Assembly (NCBI RefSeq): GCF_000016325.1
Contig: NC_009436.1
Span: forward strand, 434,001-498,000
Length of the DNA: 64,000 bases
Direction: 5' to 3'
Source of the DNA: Enterobacter sp. 638
GTDB taxonomy: Bacteria > Pseudomonadota > Gammaproteobacteria > Enterobacterales > Enterobacteriaceae
Below are positions 1 through 7,922 of the stretch, in pieces. The translations under genes and the position numbers were made by a program. The notes beneath the pieces are model-generated. The model worked only from the letters and a program-made list of their open reading frames with translations. It had not been told where the DNA came from and made no database searches. Numbering within the stretch: position 1 is the first letter of the stretch; every line of letters begins with the position of its first letter.

Positions 1-329
1 TTGGCGAACACCGGGATTACCACGGGTAACGTGCCGATAATCATGGTCGACACCGGCGCGCCGGTGCGCTGGATGGCACTTGCCAGGCACACGTAATAAA
101 TCAGATTTCCCATCATGGTCAGCGCCAGCGCGGTCATCCAGTCTTGACGGCGTAGCTGACGCAAACGCCCACGGCCCAGCCAGGCCAGCGGCAGAGCGAT
201 CAAACCCAACGCCAGATAGCGCCCCATCGACTGCAAAACCGCCGGATATTCCGGGACGATCAGCGGGCCGACAAAGATCAGTCCCCACATCAAACCTGCA
301 AGCAGGGCATACAGCACGCCGCTAATCAT
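1..329 (-). CDS. ytfF: YtfF, EamA/DMT-family inner membrane transporter (partial)
   Basis: Only the first 109 codons lie in the window; the rest continues past position 1. The protein begins MISGVLYALLAGLMWGLIFV and shows alternating hydrophobic helices and short basic loops, typical of EamA (drug/metabolite transporter) proteins. It is near-identical to my recollection of E. coli YtfF (about 320 residues), including the segment MMGNLIYY and the run QRTGAPVSTMIIG. The substrate is unknown. The ATG at 329 is preceded by a GGAGGG-type ribosome site. It lies 75 bp downstream of the AraC-type regulator on the same strand and could be cotranscribed with it. Confidence 0.9.
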   Translation of the reverse strand, partial: MISGVLYALLAGLMWGLIFVGPLIVPEYPAVLQSMGRYLALGLIALPLAWLGRGRLRQLRRQDWMTALALTMMGNLIYYVCLASAIQRTGAPVSTMIIGTLPVVIPVFA

Positions 330-404
330 TTTTCCCTCCACGACCTATAAACCTGCATGCAGTGTAGGCAGAGCAACGGCTGGCGTATTGTATGAGATTG
401 CGCA

Positions 405-1229
405 TTAGCGCCGAGCGACCTGTTTTTGATAGCGCACGGGCGTAATGCCGTAGCGATGCGTAAACGCGCGGGTGAGATGCGATTGATCGGTCAGTCCGGT
501 GGCCGCCGCCACTTGTGCCGCAGGCATGCCGTGGGTGAGAAACGCTTTGGCGCGCCACAGGCGAATCGCCATCAGCATTTGATGCGGCGTGACGTGAAAG
601 TGCGCCTTGAATTGACGCTGGAAATGATACGGACTCAGCGACACCACGCGTGCCAGCTCGTCGAGCGTCACCGGATGCATATAATTGTCGTGCAGATAGT
701 CGCGCGCCAGCTCAAAGCGGTGCGCGCCTTCCTGAATTATCGGCACATGGCGAGCCAGCGGCTTAAAGGTGTCGATCAGATCCAGCAACAATCCCTTTTG
801 CGCCAGCGGGTCGTCGGTATGCCACAGGCCATAAATCAGCTGGCAGAGTTGCTGTGAGCGCTGCGGGTCATGGCGCGTCACATCGCTAAACCACCAGTGG
901 CGAATCCCGGTCACCTCCTCCAGTAAATCAGGCTCAAGATAAACCATGCGATAGCGCCAGCCGTCGTCCGTGGCGGATTCGCCGGTATGCAGCTCGTCTG
1001 GATTCATGGTGACGACGGAATGGACAGGGGCGACGTACTGCGTGCCGCGATAGCGAAAGCGCTCGGCACCGGCTTCAATTGCGCCGATTCCGAAGGCTTC
1101 GTGAGTGTGAGGCTCAAAGGCGTAGCGAGAGATATGGGCGTGATACAGCTCTACGCCCGGTACCTGCGCCAGATGGCGAAAGCGCGCGCTGTCTCTCTCA
1201 TCGATGAACTGTTCGGGTACGCCTTGCAC
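405..1229 (-). CDS. AraC-family transcriptional regulator with N-terminal cupin domain
   Basis: A 274-residue protein with a GTG start, chosen because GAGG lies 7 bases upstream. Residues 25-100 form an AraC-type cupin fold with the HAHIS and PHTHE histidines that usually line the effector pocket. Residues 170-270 hold the double helix-turn-helix: LDELARVVSLSPYHFQRQF, then the second helix pair ending in YGITPVRYQKQ. Family members activate neighbouring transport or catabolic genes on binding a small ligand. The only co-directional neighbour is ytfF, so it may control that exporter. This gene is not in the E. coli K-12 ytfF-ytfG gap, so it is an accessory insertion. Ligand unknown. Confidence 0.85.
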   Translation of the reverse strand: MQGVPEQFIDERDSARFRHLAQVPGVELYHAHISRYAFEPHTHEAFGIGAIEAGAERFRYRGTQYVAPVHSVVTMNPDELHTGESATDDGWRYRMVYLEPDLLEEVTGIRHWWFSDVTRHDPQRSQQLCQLIYGLWHTDDPLAQKGLLLDLIDTFKPLARHVPIIQEGAHRFELARDYLHDNYMHPVTLDELARVVSLSPYHFQRQFKAHFHVTPHQMLMAIRLWRAKAFLTHGMPAAQVAAATGLTDQSHLTRAFTHRYGITPVRYQKQVARR

Positions 1230-1310
1230 GGTGAGCCTCCTCGTGGGTCATCTTTTGATTATCAGAGATGACCCAGGGGGATGCCATAAAAATTAACCTG
1301 CGCTTAACCG

Positions 1311-2159
1311 TTACAGAATGCTTTTGACGCTTTCCGCCAGCGGCGTAGTGGCGCGGCCAATCAGTTTGCTCAGCGTATGGCTATCGTCAAACAGACCGCC
1401 TTTCGACGCGCCGGTATCAGAGTCGGCCAGCATATCTGCCAGACCTGCGGGTAATCCCACGCCCTTCAGCGCCGCGGCGAAATCTGCTTCGTTCAGGTTC
1501 TGATAAACCACCGGTTTGCCGCTCTGTTTGCTCAGCTCGGCCGCCAGCTCGCTTAGCGTCCACGCGCTGTCGCCAGCCAGTTCGTAGACGTTGCCTGCGT
1601 GACCGTCTTCTGCGATGACTTTTGCCGCCGCAGCGGCATAATCCGCGCGGGTGGCCGCAGCAATTTTGCCGTCGCCGGCAGCGCCGATAAACACGCCGTG
1701 TTCAATGGCAGGCGGTGCGCTTGCCAGATAGTTCTCGGTATACCAGCCGTTACGCAGCAGGGCGAACGGAATACCAGAATCTGCCAGCGCTTTCTCGGTC
1801 GCGACGTGTTCATTGGCCAGGCCGAGTGGTGATTTATCCGCATGCAGCAGGCTGGTGTAGGCGATAAATTTCACGCCCGCCGTTTTGGCCGCATTGATCA
1901 CATTCTTATGCTGCGGTTCACGCTGGCCGACTTCGTTGGACGAAATCAGCAGCAGTTTTTCCACGCCCTTCAGCGCCTCAGTGAACGCCGTCTGGTCGGT
2001 GTAATCCGCCTGACGCACGGTGATACCTTGTTGGATCAGCGCATCGGCTTTTGCCGGATTACGCACAATAGCCACAATCTGATGGGCAGGAACGGTTTTC
2101 AGCAGATTTTCGATAACATGTTGGCCAAGCTGGCCGGTAGCGCCGGTAATCGCGATCAT
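1311..2159 (-). CDS. qorB: NAD(P)H:quinone oxidoreductase QorB (YtfG)
   Basis: A 282-residue NmrA-like member of the short-chain dehydrogenase superfamily that reduces quinones with NADPH in the cytoplasm. The dinucleotide-binding motif GATGQLG is at residues 6-12 of the chosen start, close to the family's usual 283-286 residues. A longer frame to 2195 exists. The ATG at 2159 is preferred because AAGGAG sits just upstream and the protein then begins MIAITGATGQ as in E. coli. It is divergent from qorR, and the 80-bp gap holds a palindromic operator candidate, so redox-responsive repression is expected. Confidence 0.95.
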   Translation of the reverse strand: MIAITGATGQLGQHVIENLLKTVPAHQIVAIVRNPAKADALIQQGITVRQADYTDQTAFTEALKGVEKLLLISSNEVGQREPQHKNVINAAKTAGVKFIAYTSLLHADKSPLGLANEHVATEKALADSGIPFALLRNGWYTENYLASAPPAIEHGVFIGAAGDGKIAAATRADYAAAAAKVIAEDGHAGNVYELAGDSAWTLSELAAELSKQSGKPVVYQNLNEADFAAALKGVGLPAGLADMLADSDTGASKGGLFDDSHTLSKLIGRATTPLAESVKSIL

Positions 2160-2211
2160 GAGGAACTCCTTCGTGTTTGTCTGGTGTTGTGGCACACTAT
2201 CACTCTAACTA

Positions 2212-2230
2212 ACTTATAGTAAGTACGTAC
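2212..2230. promoter_or_regulatory. Candidate QorR operator between qorB and qorR
   Basis: The inverted repeat ACTTATAGTAAGT (2212-2224) is followed directly by the overlapping palindrome GTACGTAC (2223-2230) in the divergent gap. HxlR-family dimers bind such short inverted repeats, and QorR homologues autoregulate and repress the divergent reductase. The symmetry is seen in the sequence; assignment to QorR is inferred from position. Confidence 0.5.
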
Positions 2231-2242
2231 AAAAAGGTAAGT

Positions 2243-2629
2243 ATGAAATCAACCCTTCCGACGCTCAGCGAGCAAATGCGCGACGGCAATCTTTTTGCCG
2301 AGCAGTGTCCATCCCGCGATGTGCTCAAGCATGTCACCAGCCGTTGGGGCGTGCTGATTCTGGTGGCGTTGCGGCAGGGGACGCACCGGTTCAGCGATCT
2401 GCGCCGTAAAATGGGCGGCGTCAGCGAGAAAATGCTGGCGCAGTCGTTACAGGCGCTAGAGCAGGATGGGTTTGTGAATCGCGTCTCTTATCCGGTGGTG
2501 CCTCCGCACGTCGAGTACAGCCTGACACCCCTTGGCATAGAGGTGAGCGAGAAAGTGGCCGCGCTGGCAGACTGGATTGAGGTGAACACCCCGCAAGTAC
2601 TTACTAACCGGGACGAACGCGCAGCATAA
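2243..2629 (+). CDS. qorR: HxlR-family redox-sensing repressor QorR (YtfH)
   Basis: A 128-residue HxlR-type winged helix protein, the usual family length. The N-terminal EQCPSRDVLKHVTSRWG carries a cysteine (Cys22) conserved in this subgroup. Cysteine oxidation or modification by quinones or diamide releases DNA in characterised relatives. The helix-turn-helix spans about residues 45-80 (FSDLRRKMGGVSEKMLAQSL) and the wing contains PPHVEYSLTPLG. It is divergent from its likely target qorB. It matches E. coli YtfH closely apart from the extreme N-terminus. An imperfect hairpin at 2649-2670 (CGGTCTG...CAGACCG) lies just after the stop and may end the transcript. Confidence 0.93.
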   Translation: MKSTLPTLSEQMRDGNLFAEQCPSRDVLKHVTSRWGVLILVALRQGTHRFSDLRRKMGGVSEKMLAQSLQALEQDGFVNRVSYPVVPPHVEYSLTPLGIEVSEKVAALADWIEVNTPQVLTNRDERAA

Positions 2630-2725
2630 AGGCGTTGAGGTTTAGTGCCGGTCTGATGAGCGCCAGACCGTCAGTCTTCGTTGCGGGTGAGATATTCCTG
2701 TTTGCCGAATTCGTGGCAAGGGATC

Positions 2726-3730
2726 TCAAACCCTTTCCGTTCTGGCGTTGAACCATTCCCTGTAACGGCCTGGAGACATCTCCATGACGCCATTGAAGGC
2801 GCGCCTGAATGCCGTTTCATCTTTGTATCCGCACGCGCTTGCTACCTGAGAAATGGTGTTTAGCGGGCTTTCCAGCAGGATGAGGGCGGTTTCGATTCGA
2901 ACACGAGTGATAAAACTTTTAGGGCTTTCCTGATTAAGTGACATCATTTTACGATGAAGCGTTCGGGTCGTCATATTGAGCGCCTCGGCCAACGCTTCCA
3001 CGGTGATAGAAGGGTTCTGGTAACGCACCAGATGCTCAGCTTTGGTCAGCAGCGGATGTCGTGAATTAAGGAATCCACCGGGAGCGTAGAGCTGCTGTGA
3101 TAACGGCTGGCTGTCAGCAACCGCCATATCCGCCGTCAGTTTTGCGATTTCTTTGCCCGCGTGAAGACGCACAAGGTGGATCACCAAATCGACCCATGAA
3201 AGCGGGCCGCCTGTCGTCACCACATTATCCTGTTCGACCAGCACCTTTCCCCATTCCGGTTTCGCCAGGACGTAACGTTCTCTGAAGGTGTGGAATAACC
3301 ACCAGGTGGTCGCGCACGCCCGTCCATTCAGCAACCCCGCTTCTGCCAGGACAAAGCTCCCGGCGCACGCGCCTGCAATACAGCTTCCCTCTGAATATTT
3401 CTCTTTCAGCCATGCGGCGGCCTCACCAGCAGCCTCTTTTGCGAGCGGGTATTTTTGGTCGTCCAGCTGCATACCGCTGGCAATAATCACGTCAAAGGAC
3501 TCGGGGTCATCAAACGCGCCATCGCTCTCAATTAACCTGCCCTGAACATCCCTGACCGGTTTGCCATCACGGGTCACTATTTTCACATCATAAAACGGTG
3601 TCTCTCTGGAGAGATCCGTATTGAGCGTGGGGTTTTGCGTGATGACCTGATTTGCCAGCCAGAACATATCTGCAAGCCCGGCGAGGGCCGATCTCATGCT
3701 GTATGGCAGCGCCAGTAATCCTATTCGCAC
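2726..3730 (-). CDS. GlxA-type transcriptional regulator (DJ-1/PfpI domain plus AraC HTH)
   Basis: A 334-residue, two-domain regulator. Residues 1-190 are a DJ-1/PfpI amidotransferase-like domain with the elbow motif GACAGSF, which keeps a Cys at the nucleophile position. Residues 225-330 are an AraC-type double HTH (ITVEALAEALNMTTRTLHRK, then ISQVASACGYKDETAFRRAF). The start is GTG at 3730; the ATG a few bases upstream is out of frame. Family members usually activate adjacent operons. It is divergent from the hydrolase/azoreductase/YciI operon at 3862-5606, with only 131 bp between starts, so it is the likely controller. Inducer unknown. Confidence 0.85.
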   Translation of the reverse strand: MRIGLLALPYSMRSALAGLADMFWLANQVITQNPTLNTDLSRETPFYDVKIVTRDGKPVRDVQGRLIESDGAFDDPESFDVIIASGMQLDDQKYPLAKEAAGEAAAWLKEKYSEGSCIAGACAGSFVLAEAGLLNGRACATTWWLFHTFRERYVLAKPEWGKVLVEQDNVVTTGGPLSWVDLVIHLVRLHAGKEIAKLTADMAVADSQPLSQQLYAPGGFLNSRHPLLTKAEHLVRYQNPSITVEALAEALNMTTRTLHRKMMSLNQESPKSFITRVRIETALILLESPLNTISQVASACGYKDETAFRRAFNGVMEMSPGRYREWFNARTERV

Positions 3731-3861
3731 GGGCTCATTCCTGAATAAAGAAAGATGTCTGATTTTGCCTGAAACCTGTCATTAAAGACACTTCATAGAC
3801 CGCTTATCGGGCCGTTAAACTGATGAAAATTTATTGTATCCCCCGAAGTGAGGAGAGTCTG

Positions 3862-4635
3862 ATGAGAGATCGACTGACAACGTACATGCAAAAAGGGTTT
3901 TTGCTTATGTGCCTGCTGATGCCTTTTACCGCTTCTCTTCATGCGCAGGAGTTGAAGATCAAAAATATCGTTCTGGTTCATGGTGCTTTTACTGACGGTT
4001 CAAGCTGGTCAGCGGTGACTTCTCTCCTGCAATCAAAAGGTTATCACGTGACTGCGGTGCAGAATCCGTTAACCTCGCTGAAGGACGACGTGGCGGCGAC
4101 AGCGCGCGTTCTGGCACGACAAACGGGCAGCGTGCTGCTGGTGGGACATTCATGGGCGGGCGCGGTGATAACCCAGGCGGGAAATGCTCCCAATGTGAAG
4201 GGGCTGGTTTATCTGTCGGCTCTGATACCCGATAGCGGTGAGTCTGTTTCTGATGCGCTGACGCGTCTCCATGCCCCGATGGAGGGGATGACGGCGGATA
4301 AAAATGGATTGATTTGGCTCGATAACCCAGACGCTTTCCATCATGTGATGGCAAATGATATTCCGCTAGAACAGGCTCAGGTACTGGCAGCGGCACAGCA
4401 ACCCATTGCGGCCTCAGCGTTCGCCGAGAAAATCACACAGGCGGCCTGGCACTATAAACCTGCCTGGTATCTCATCACTGAAAATGATAATGCGCTCAAT
4501 GCGTCAGTTCAGGCCCATTTCGCTCGTGAGGCTAGAGCCCATATTTCCCGACTTCATTCCAGCCACATGTCTATGGTTTCGCATCCGCAAGAGGTCGCGA
4601 ATCTCATCGATTCGGCTGCTCGTCGTCTCCAATAA
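3862..4635 (+). CDS. Exported alpha/beta hydrolase
   Basis: A 257-residue protein with an N-terminal signal peptide (hydrophobic KGFLLMCLLMPFTASLHAQ, cleavage likely after Ala28). The oxyanion motif VHGAF is at 39-43, the nucleophile elbow GHSWAG places Ser97, and a late His occurs in LHSSHMSM. It resembles the salicylate-esterase/EstC-like branch of alpha/beta hydrolases; the substrate is unknown. The ATG at 3862 has AGGAG seven bases upstream; an in-frame ATG at 3823 lacks one. First gene of a three-gene operon with an azoreductase and a YciI-like protein, which suggests a role against electrophilic or aromatic compounds. Confidence 0.82.
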   Translation: MRDRLTTYMQKGFLLMCLLMPFTASLHAQELKIKNIVLVHGAFTDGSSWSAVTSLLQSKGYHVTAVQNPLTSLKDDVAATARVLARQTGSVLLVGHSWAGAVITQAGNAPNVKGLVYLSALIPDSGESVSDALTRLHAPMEGMTADKNGLIWLDNPDAFHHVMANDIPLEQAQVLAAAQQPIAASAFAEKITQAAWHYKPAWYLITENDNALNASVQAHFAREARAHISRLHSSHMSMVSHPQEVANLIDSAARRLQ

Positions 4636-4658
4636 ACTTCCTTAAACGGGTGATCGCT

Positions 4659-5294
4659 ATGAACCTCCTTCACATTGATTCAAGTATTACCAGGACATTT
4701 TCGATAACGCGGCAGCTTTCCCGAGAGGTCGTTAATCAGCTCACTGAAACTGGCGTATTTAAACAGGTCACTTACCGCGATCTTGTTAAGGACGAAATCG
4801 GCCATCTGACAGGCGAAATTGCCGCCGGATTCCGACCGGTTCCCGGCAGCCCATCGGTGAGCATCGAACAGGCCGCTGAAAATCAGGTCTCTAACACGCT
4901 GATAAAAGAGTTTTTGGAGAGTGACGTTATCGTTATTGGCGCGCCGATGTATAACTTCTCCGTTTCCAGTCAGCTAAAAGCCTGGATCGACAGAATAGCC
5001 CAGCCGGGTAAAACATTTAGCTATACCGCTAACGGCCCCGTGGGGCTTGCAGGCGGCAAGAAAGTCATCATCGTTTCAGCGAGAGGGGGGTTCTATCACA
5101 ACACCCCTCTGGAAAAAATGGATTTTCAGGAGCTGTATTTGCGTCACTTTATGGCTTTCCTGGGCATTGTTCGGGTGGAATTTATCCGCGCTGAAGGTGC
5201 ATCAAAAAGCGAAAAGGTGAAGCAACAAGAAATAGCTCGCGCTATGGCGTCAATCCCCCAGGTTATTAATACTGTTTTAAATGATGAGGAATAA
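4659..5294 (+). CDS. FMN-dependent NADH-azoreductase/quinone reductase, AzoR-like
   Basis: A 211-residue flavodoxin-like protein. Features include the N-terminal phosphate loop (HIDSSITRTFSITRQL), the conserved PMYNFSVSSQLKAWIDRI segment at about 100-120 and the FMN-contacting SARGG motif. AzoR proteins reduce quinones and azo dyes by two-electron transfer from NADH. An in-frame GTG at 4650 is an alternative start; the ATG at 4659 fits the family N-terminus better. It follows the hydrolase by 23 bp and precedes a YciI-like gene by 3 bp, so the three are almost certainly cotranscribed. It is not the conserved azoR locus of E. coli, so it is a paralogue. Confidence 0.87.
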   Translation: MNLLHIDSSITRTFSITRQLSREVVNQLTETGVFKQVTYRDLVKDEIGHLTGEIAAGFRPVPGSPSVSIEQAAENQVSNTLIKEFLESDVIVIGAPMYNFSVSSQLKAWIDRIAQPGKTFSYTANGPVGLAGGKKVIIVSARGGFYHNTPLEKMDFQELYLRHFMAFLGIVRVEFIRAEGASKSEKVKQQEIARAMASIPQVINTVLNDEE

Positions 5295-5297
5295 AAT

Positions 5298-5606
5298 ATG
5301 TTGCATGCCGTAACGTTAACGTATTTGCGTCATGAAGAAGACATTGCGCGACATCTTGATGCACATAAGCAATGGCTCATCAGAGGTTTTAAGGAAGAGA
5401 GAATTATTTTTGCGGGGCCGTTAAGTAATGGCTCAGGGGGATATATTCTGTTTCACAGTGATAATAGCGACAGCGTACATCATTTCCTGAAAGACGATCC
5501 TTTTGTCGAACATAATGTTGTCAGTGTGAGTCTGGTCAGTATTGAACCTGCATTATGCAGCAAAGATTTCCCCGAGAAATGGTCAGGCGAATCAAAAGCT
5601 ATTTAA
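5298..5606 (+). CDS. YciI-like (YCII domain) protein
   Basis: A 102-residue single-domain protein with the YCII/ferredoxin-like fold pattern: HAVTLTYLRHEEDIARHLDAHKQWL at the start, FAGPLSNGSGGYILF in the middle and the DDPFVEHNVV segment near residue 75. YciI relatives form dimers with a His-Asp pair in a small active-site cleft; some act as dehalogenases or lactone-converting enzymes in aromatic degradation. It is the third gene of the operon starting at 3862, with an AGGAATAA-like ribosome site overlapping the previous stop. Precise substrate unknown. Confidence 0.85.
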   Translation: MLHAVTLTYLRHEEDIARHLDAHKQWLIRGFKEERIIFAGPLSNGSGGYILFHSDNSDSVHHFLKDDPFVEHNVVSVSLVSIEPALCSKDFPEKWSGESKAI

Positions 5607-5626
5607 GATCTTTTAAAATAACCGCT

Positions 5627-5661
5627 CCGTATATCACTCATCAACGATGAGTGATATACGG
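5627..5661. terminator. 16-bp perfect hairpin between convergent genes
   Basis: A perfectly paired 16-bp stem (CCGTATATCACTCATC and its complement) with a three-base AAC loop lies between the stops of the YciI-like gene and the 247-residue protein gene. There is no clear U-tract on either side, so it may be an mRNA-end stabiliser or a Rho-assisted stop, not a classical terminator. The inverted repeat is directly visible. Confidence 0.6.
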
Positions 5662-5667
5662 ACACTG

Positions 5668-6411
5668 TTATCGATTCAGTATGTCCAGACTTGCTTGAGG
5701 CGAAATACTGTCTGCCGGATTGCCCTTGCCTTCTACCGTATTGGTAAAATAATTGTAATCAAGCTCAATCCATTTCTGCAGCTTAGTTTCATAGTTATCG
5801 GGATATTGCGCCTGCTCGATATCCGGTAGTGTTTTAAAGTGTTCCAGCACCGCGCTAAAGAATTTTGTCAGCTTTCCACTGCTGTTATATTCGGCCATCG
5901 CTTTGGCTACAACTTCTTTTCGCCAGGCGTATTCCTGATCGTTAGATGCTTCCCATGCAGCTCTTCTTTCGTTGGTGGTGTAGAGCCCGCTGTCGTCATA
6001 AGTCACTAAGGCCAGTTGCTCGCGTGTAAACCCAGCGAATGGGTTTCTGCCGTCGCCATTAACAAATTTTGTGGCTTGCGCTGCTCTGGCCAGACGTTCA
6101 GGATCAGAAGAGTCAGGGATTTCCGCGTTATACATTGCGCGGTTAGCGTTATATTCAGGTCCGGAAATTTTGTTCAGCAGCGCTTGCGCTTTTGCGCCTA
6201 ACTCTTTTCTGCTGAGGCCCGCATTCTGCGCATCGGCGCGGCTTGCGCTGTCACTTAATTGTTGAGCAAGCGATGAAAAAACAACCTCTTTTTTGGTCGG
6301 CATCTCGACCTTACTGGTTGCATGACCCGGCGTCTCTGGCTGCATCATTGTGCGTCGGCTATCCGACGTATCATTATTGAGACTCGATTGACTACTGATA
6401 GGGTTGAGCAT
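5668..6411 (-). CDS. Uncharacterised 247-residue protein, Pseudomonas-like family
   Basis: Function not recognised. The first 45 residues are polar and rich in Ser, Thr, Asn and Gln with no signal peptide. The rest is mostly helical and charged, with strong blocks LSRKELGAKAQALLNKI, NPFAGFTREQLALVTYDDSG and YTTNERRAAWEASNDQEYAW. I recall similar proteins of unknown function in fluorescent pseudomonads, with the same YDDSG and NERRAA motifs. The polar N-terminus is reminiscent of secreted or effector-like proteins, but nothing in the neighbourhood supports secretion. It is convergent with the YciI-like operon. The 351-bp AT-rich gap upstream suggests separate regulation. Confidence 0.75.
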   Translation of the reverse strand: MLNPISSQSSLNNDTSDSRRTMMQPETPGHATSKVEMPTKKEVVFSSLAQQLSDSASRADAQNAGLSRKELGAKAQALLNKISGPEYNANRAMYNAEIPDSSDPERLARAAQATKFVNGDGRNPFAGFTREQLALVTYDDSGLYTTNERRAAWEASNDQEYAWRKEVVAKAMAEYNSSGKLTKFFSAVLEHFKTLPDIEQAQYPDNYETKLQKWIELDYNYFTNTVEGKGNPADSISPQASLDILNR

Positions 6412-6762
6412 AGGTGCTTTTCCTTTTGCTGCGGCTACACCTGCAGCGATGATATTCAGCGCTAATGAATAATATATCGGTCAATCGTCAATAATCTTTA
6501 ATTGCGTTCTCCAGAACGCACCGTCGTTATCGCGGCAAAATGGCATTAAAAATCGCTCTGCGAATCAATGATGAAACGAACAATTTGTAAATATGTTCTT
6601 AAGATCTGTCAGGTTTACATTATGTTTTATGACATGTGCTCAATCGGTTTGCAGACAGGTCAGGGAAAAAAACCGGAAGCTCATGAGATTTGGTAGTTAT
6701 ACATTTATGCCGGGTTGTTATGCTAATACGGGTTGGTCATATTTTTAACAGCAGGAGTATTC
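6412..6762. other. AT-rich intergenic region upstream of two divergent accessory genes
   Basis: No coding sequence or repeat is evident. The region is AT-rich, notably 6560-6660, and must contain the divergent promoters for the 247-residue protein (leftward) and the NTF2-fold protein (rightward). No convincing operator palindrome was found by eye. Confidence 0.5.
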
Positions 6763-7167
6763 ATGAGTTCGCATCCGCTACGCCAGGTGATTGAATCGTG
6801 TGACAGAGCGATATCCAATAAAGATTATGATTCGTTAATGGAAAATTACAGCGAAGACGCCGCGCTGGTGGTTAAGCCTGGCATGGTCGTTAAAGGCAAA
6901 GATAATATTCGTAAAGCCTTTATTGCCATCTCTGATTATTTTCAGGACCAGCTCGTTGTGGAGCAGGGAAATATGGAGGTCATCGAAGGAGGGGATAGTG
7001 CGCTGGTTATCATGGAAACGGTACTGCGTTTCCCGGACGGAAAGAATGGAACGGTAGAAACAACACGTCGCGCCACCTATGTCTTCCGGCACGAAAGCGA
7101 CGGTCGTTGGCTCTGTACCATCGACAATTCGTACGGTACGGCTCTATTGGATGCGCAAACAGCGTAG
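6763..7167 (+). CDS. NTF2-like fold protein (SnoaL/DUF4440-type)
   Basis: A 134-residue protein with the usual NTF2/SnoaL pattern: N-terminal helix (HPLRQVIESCDRAISNKDYDSLMENYSEDAALVVKPG), the GKDNIRKAF helix, then beta strands ending RRATYVFRHESDGRWLCTIDNSYG. Members include small isomerases, hydratases and ligand-binding proteins; YybH-like stress proteins are close in length. The start at 6763 was preferred over an upstream in-frame ATG at 6733 because AGGAG precedes it. It is convergent with the Vat-like acetyltransferase. Function unknown. Confidence 0.82.
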   Translation: MSSHPLRQVIESCDRAISNKDYDSLMENYSEDAALVVKPGMVVKGKDNIRKAFIAISDYFQDQLVVEQGNMEVIEGGDSALVIMETVLRFPDGKNGTVETTRRATYVFRHESDGRWLCTIDNSYGTALLDAQTA

Positions 7168-7196
7168 CCTTCACGCTCGGAATGACCGGCCTTGCG

Positions 7197-7229
7197 CTAA
7201 GCCGCCCTGAATGATTAATGGCGGCTTAG
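7197..7229. terminator. Bidirectional hairpin between convergent genes
   Basis: The inverted repeat CTAAGCCGCC (7197-7206) and GGCGGCTTAG (7220-7229), a perfect 10-bp stem with a 13-base loop, sits between the NTF2-fold gene and the acetyltransferase gene. GC-rich core and position between converging stops fit a shared terminator; U-tracts are weak. Confidence 0.6.
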
Positions 7230-7246
7230 AAGACTTACACGCGCGG

Positions 7247-7873
7247 TTAATCGCGTAACGCGTCGATATTACCGGACATGATTGTCGTGAGATTTTGCGT
7301 GATCTTTTCAATCGGCCAGTCCCACCAGGCGAGCTTTTCCAGCGTCGCGATGGCGTCATCGGGGAAGCGCGTCTTAATGATCCTGGCAGGATTACCGCCC
7401 ACAACGGCATAGGCCGGTACATCGGAGGTCACGACCGAACGTGAGGAGATGATCGCGCCGTTGCCGACCTTAACGCCCGGCATAATCAGTGCCTGATACC
7501 CGATCCACACATCGTTCCCGATTTCCGTATCGCCCTTGTAGGGTAAATCTTCGGGCTGCGGTGTGGCTTTCTCCCAGCCGTTGCCAAAAATATAAAACGG
7601 AAAGGTCGAGATCCCAGAAAGCTTATGGTTTGCGCCGTTCATAATAAATTGAACGCCTTTTGCTATCGCGCAAAACTTGCCGATGATCAGCTTGTCGCCA
7701 ATAAAAGGGAAATGGTAAAGGACGTTACGCTCGAAGTTTTCTGAGTCTTCCGGATCGTCGTAGTAGGTATAATCACCCACGATGATGTTGGGATTGGTCA
7801 CCGTGTTTTTGATAAAACAAACCTGAGGGAATCCCTCCATCGGATGTGCCGTCGATGGGTTTGGTCCGTTCAT
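7247..7873 (-). CDS. Vat/CatB-type xenobiotic O-acetyltransferase
   Basis: A 208-residue hexapeptide-repeat (left-handed beta-helix) acetyltransferase. The N-terminus MNGPNPSTAHPMEGFPQVCF, the motif IMNGANHKLSG (His is the catalytic base in VatD), FGNGWEK and KGDTEIGNDVWIG match streptogramin A acetyltransferases (Vat) more closely than classic CatB. The family acetylates hydroxyl groups of antibiotics or other small molecules from acetyl-CoA. The start at 7873 is set by GGAGGCGT immediately upstream; the frame reaches 7897. Gene context (convergent NTF2-fold gene, then cpdB) gives no clue to the natural substrate. Chromosomal and without mobile-element traces. Confidence 0.9.
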   Translation of the reverse strand: MNGPNPSTAHPMEGFPQVCFIKNTVTNPNIIVGDYTYYDDPEDSENFERNVLYHFPFIGDKLIIGKFCAIAKGVQFIMNGANHKLSGISTFPFYIFGNGWEKATPQPEDLPYKGDTEIGNDVWIGYQALIMPGVKVGNGAIISSRSVVTSDVPAYAVVGGNPARIIKTRFPDDAIATLEKLAWWDWPIEKITQNLTTIMSGNIDALRD

Positions 7874-7922
7874 ACGCCTCCTTAAAGCAAGGCGCACGGG
7901 CTGCTCCGCGCGCCTGCTGTGT

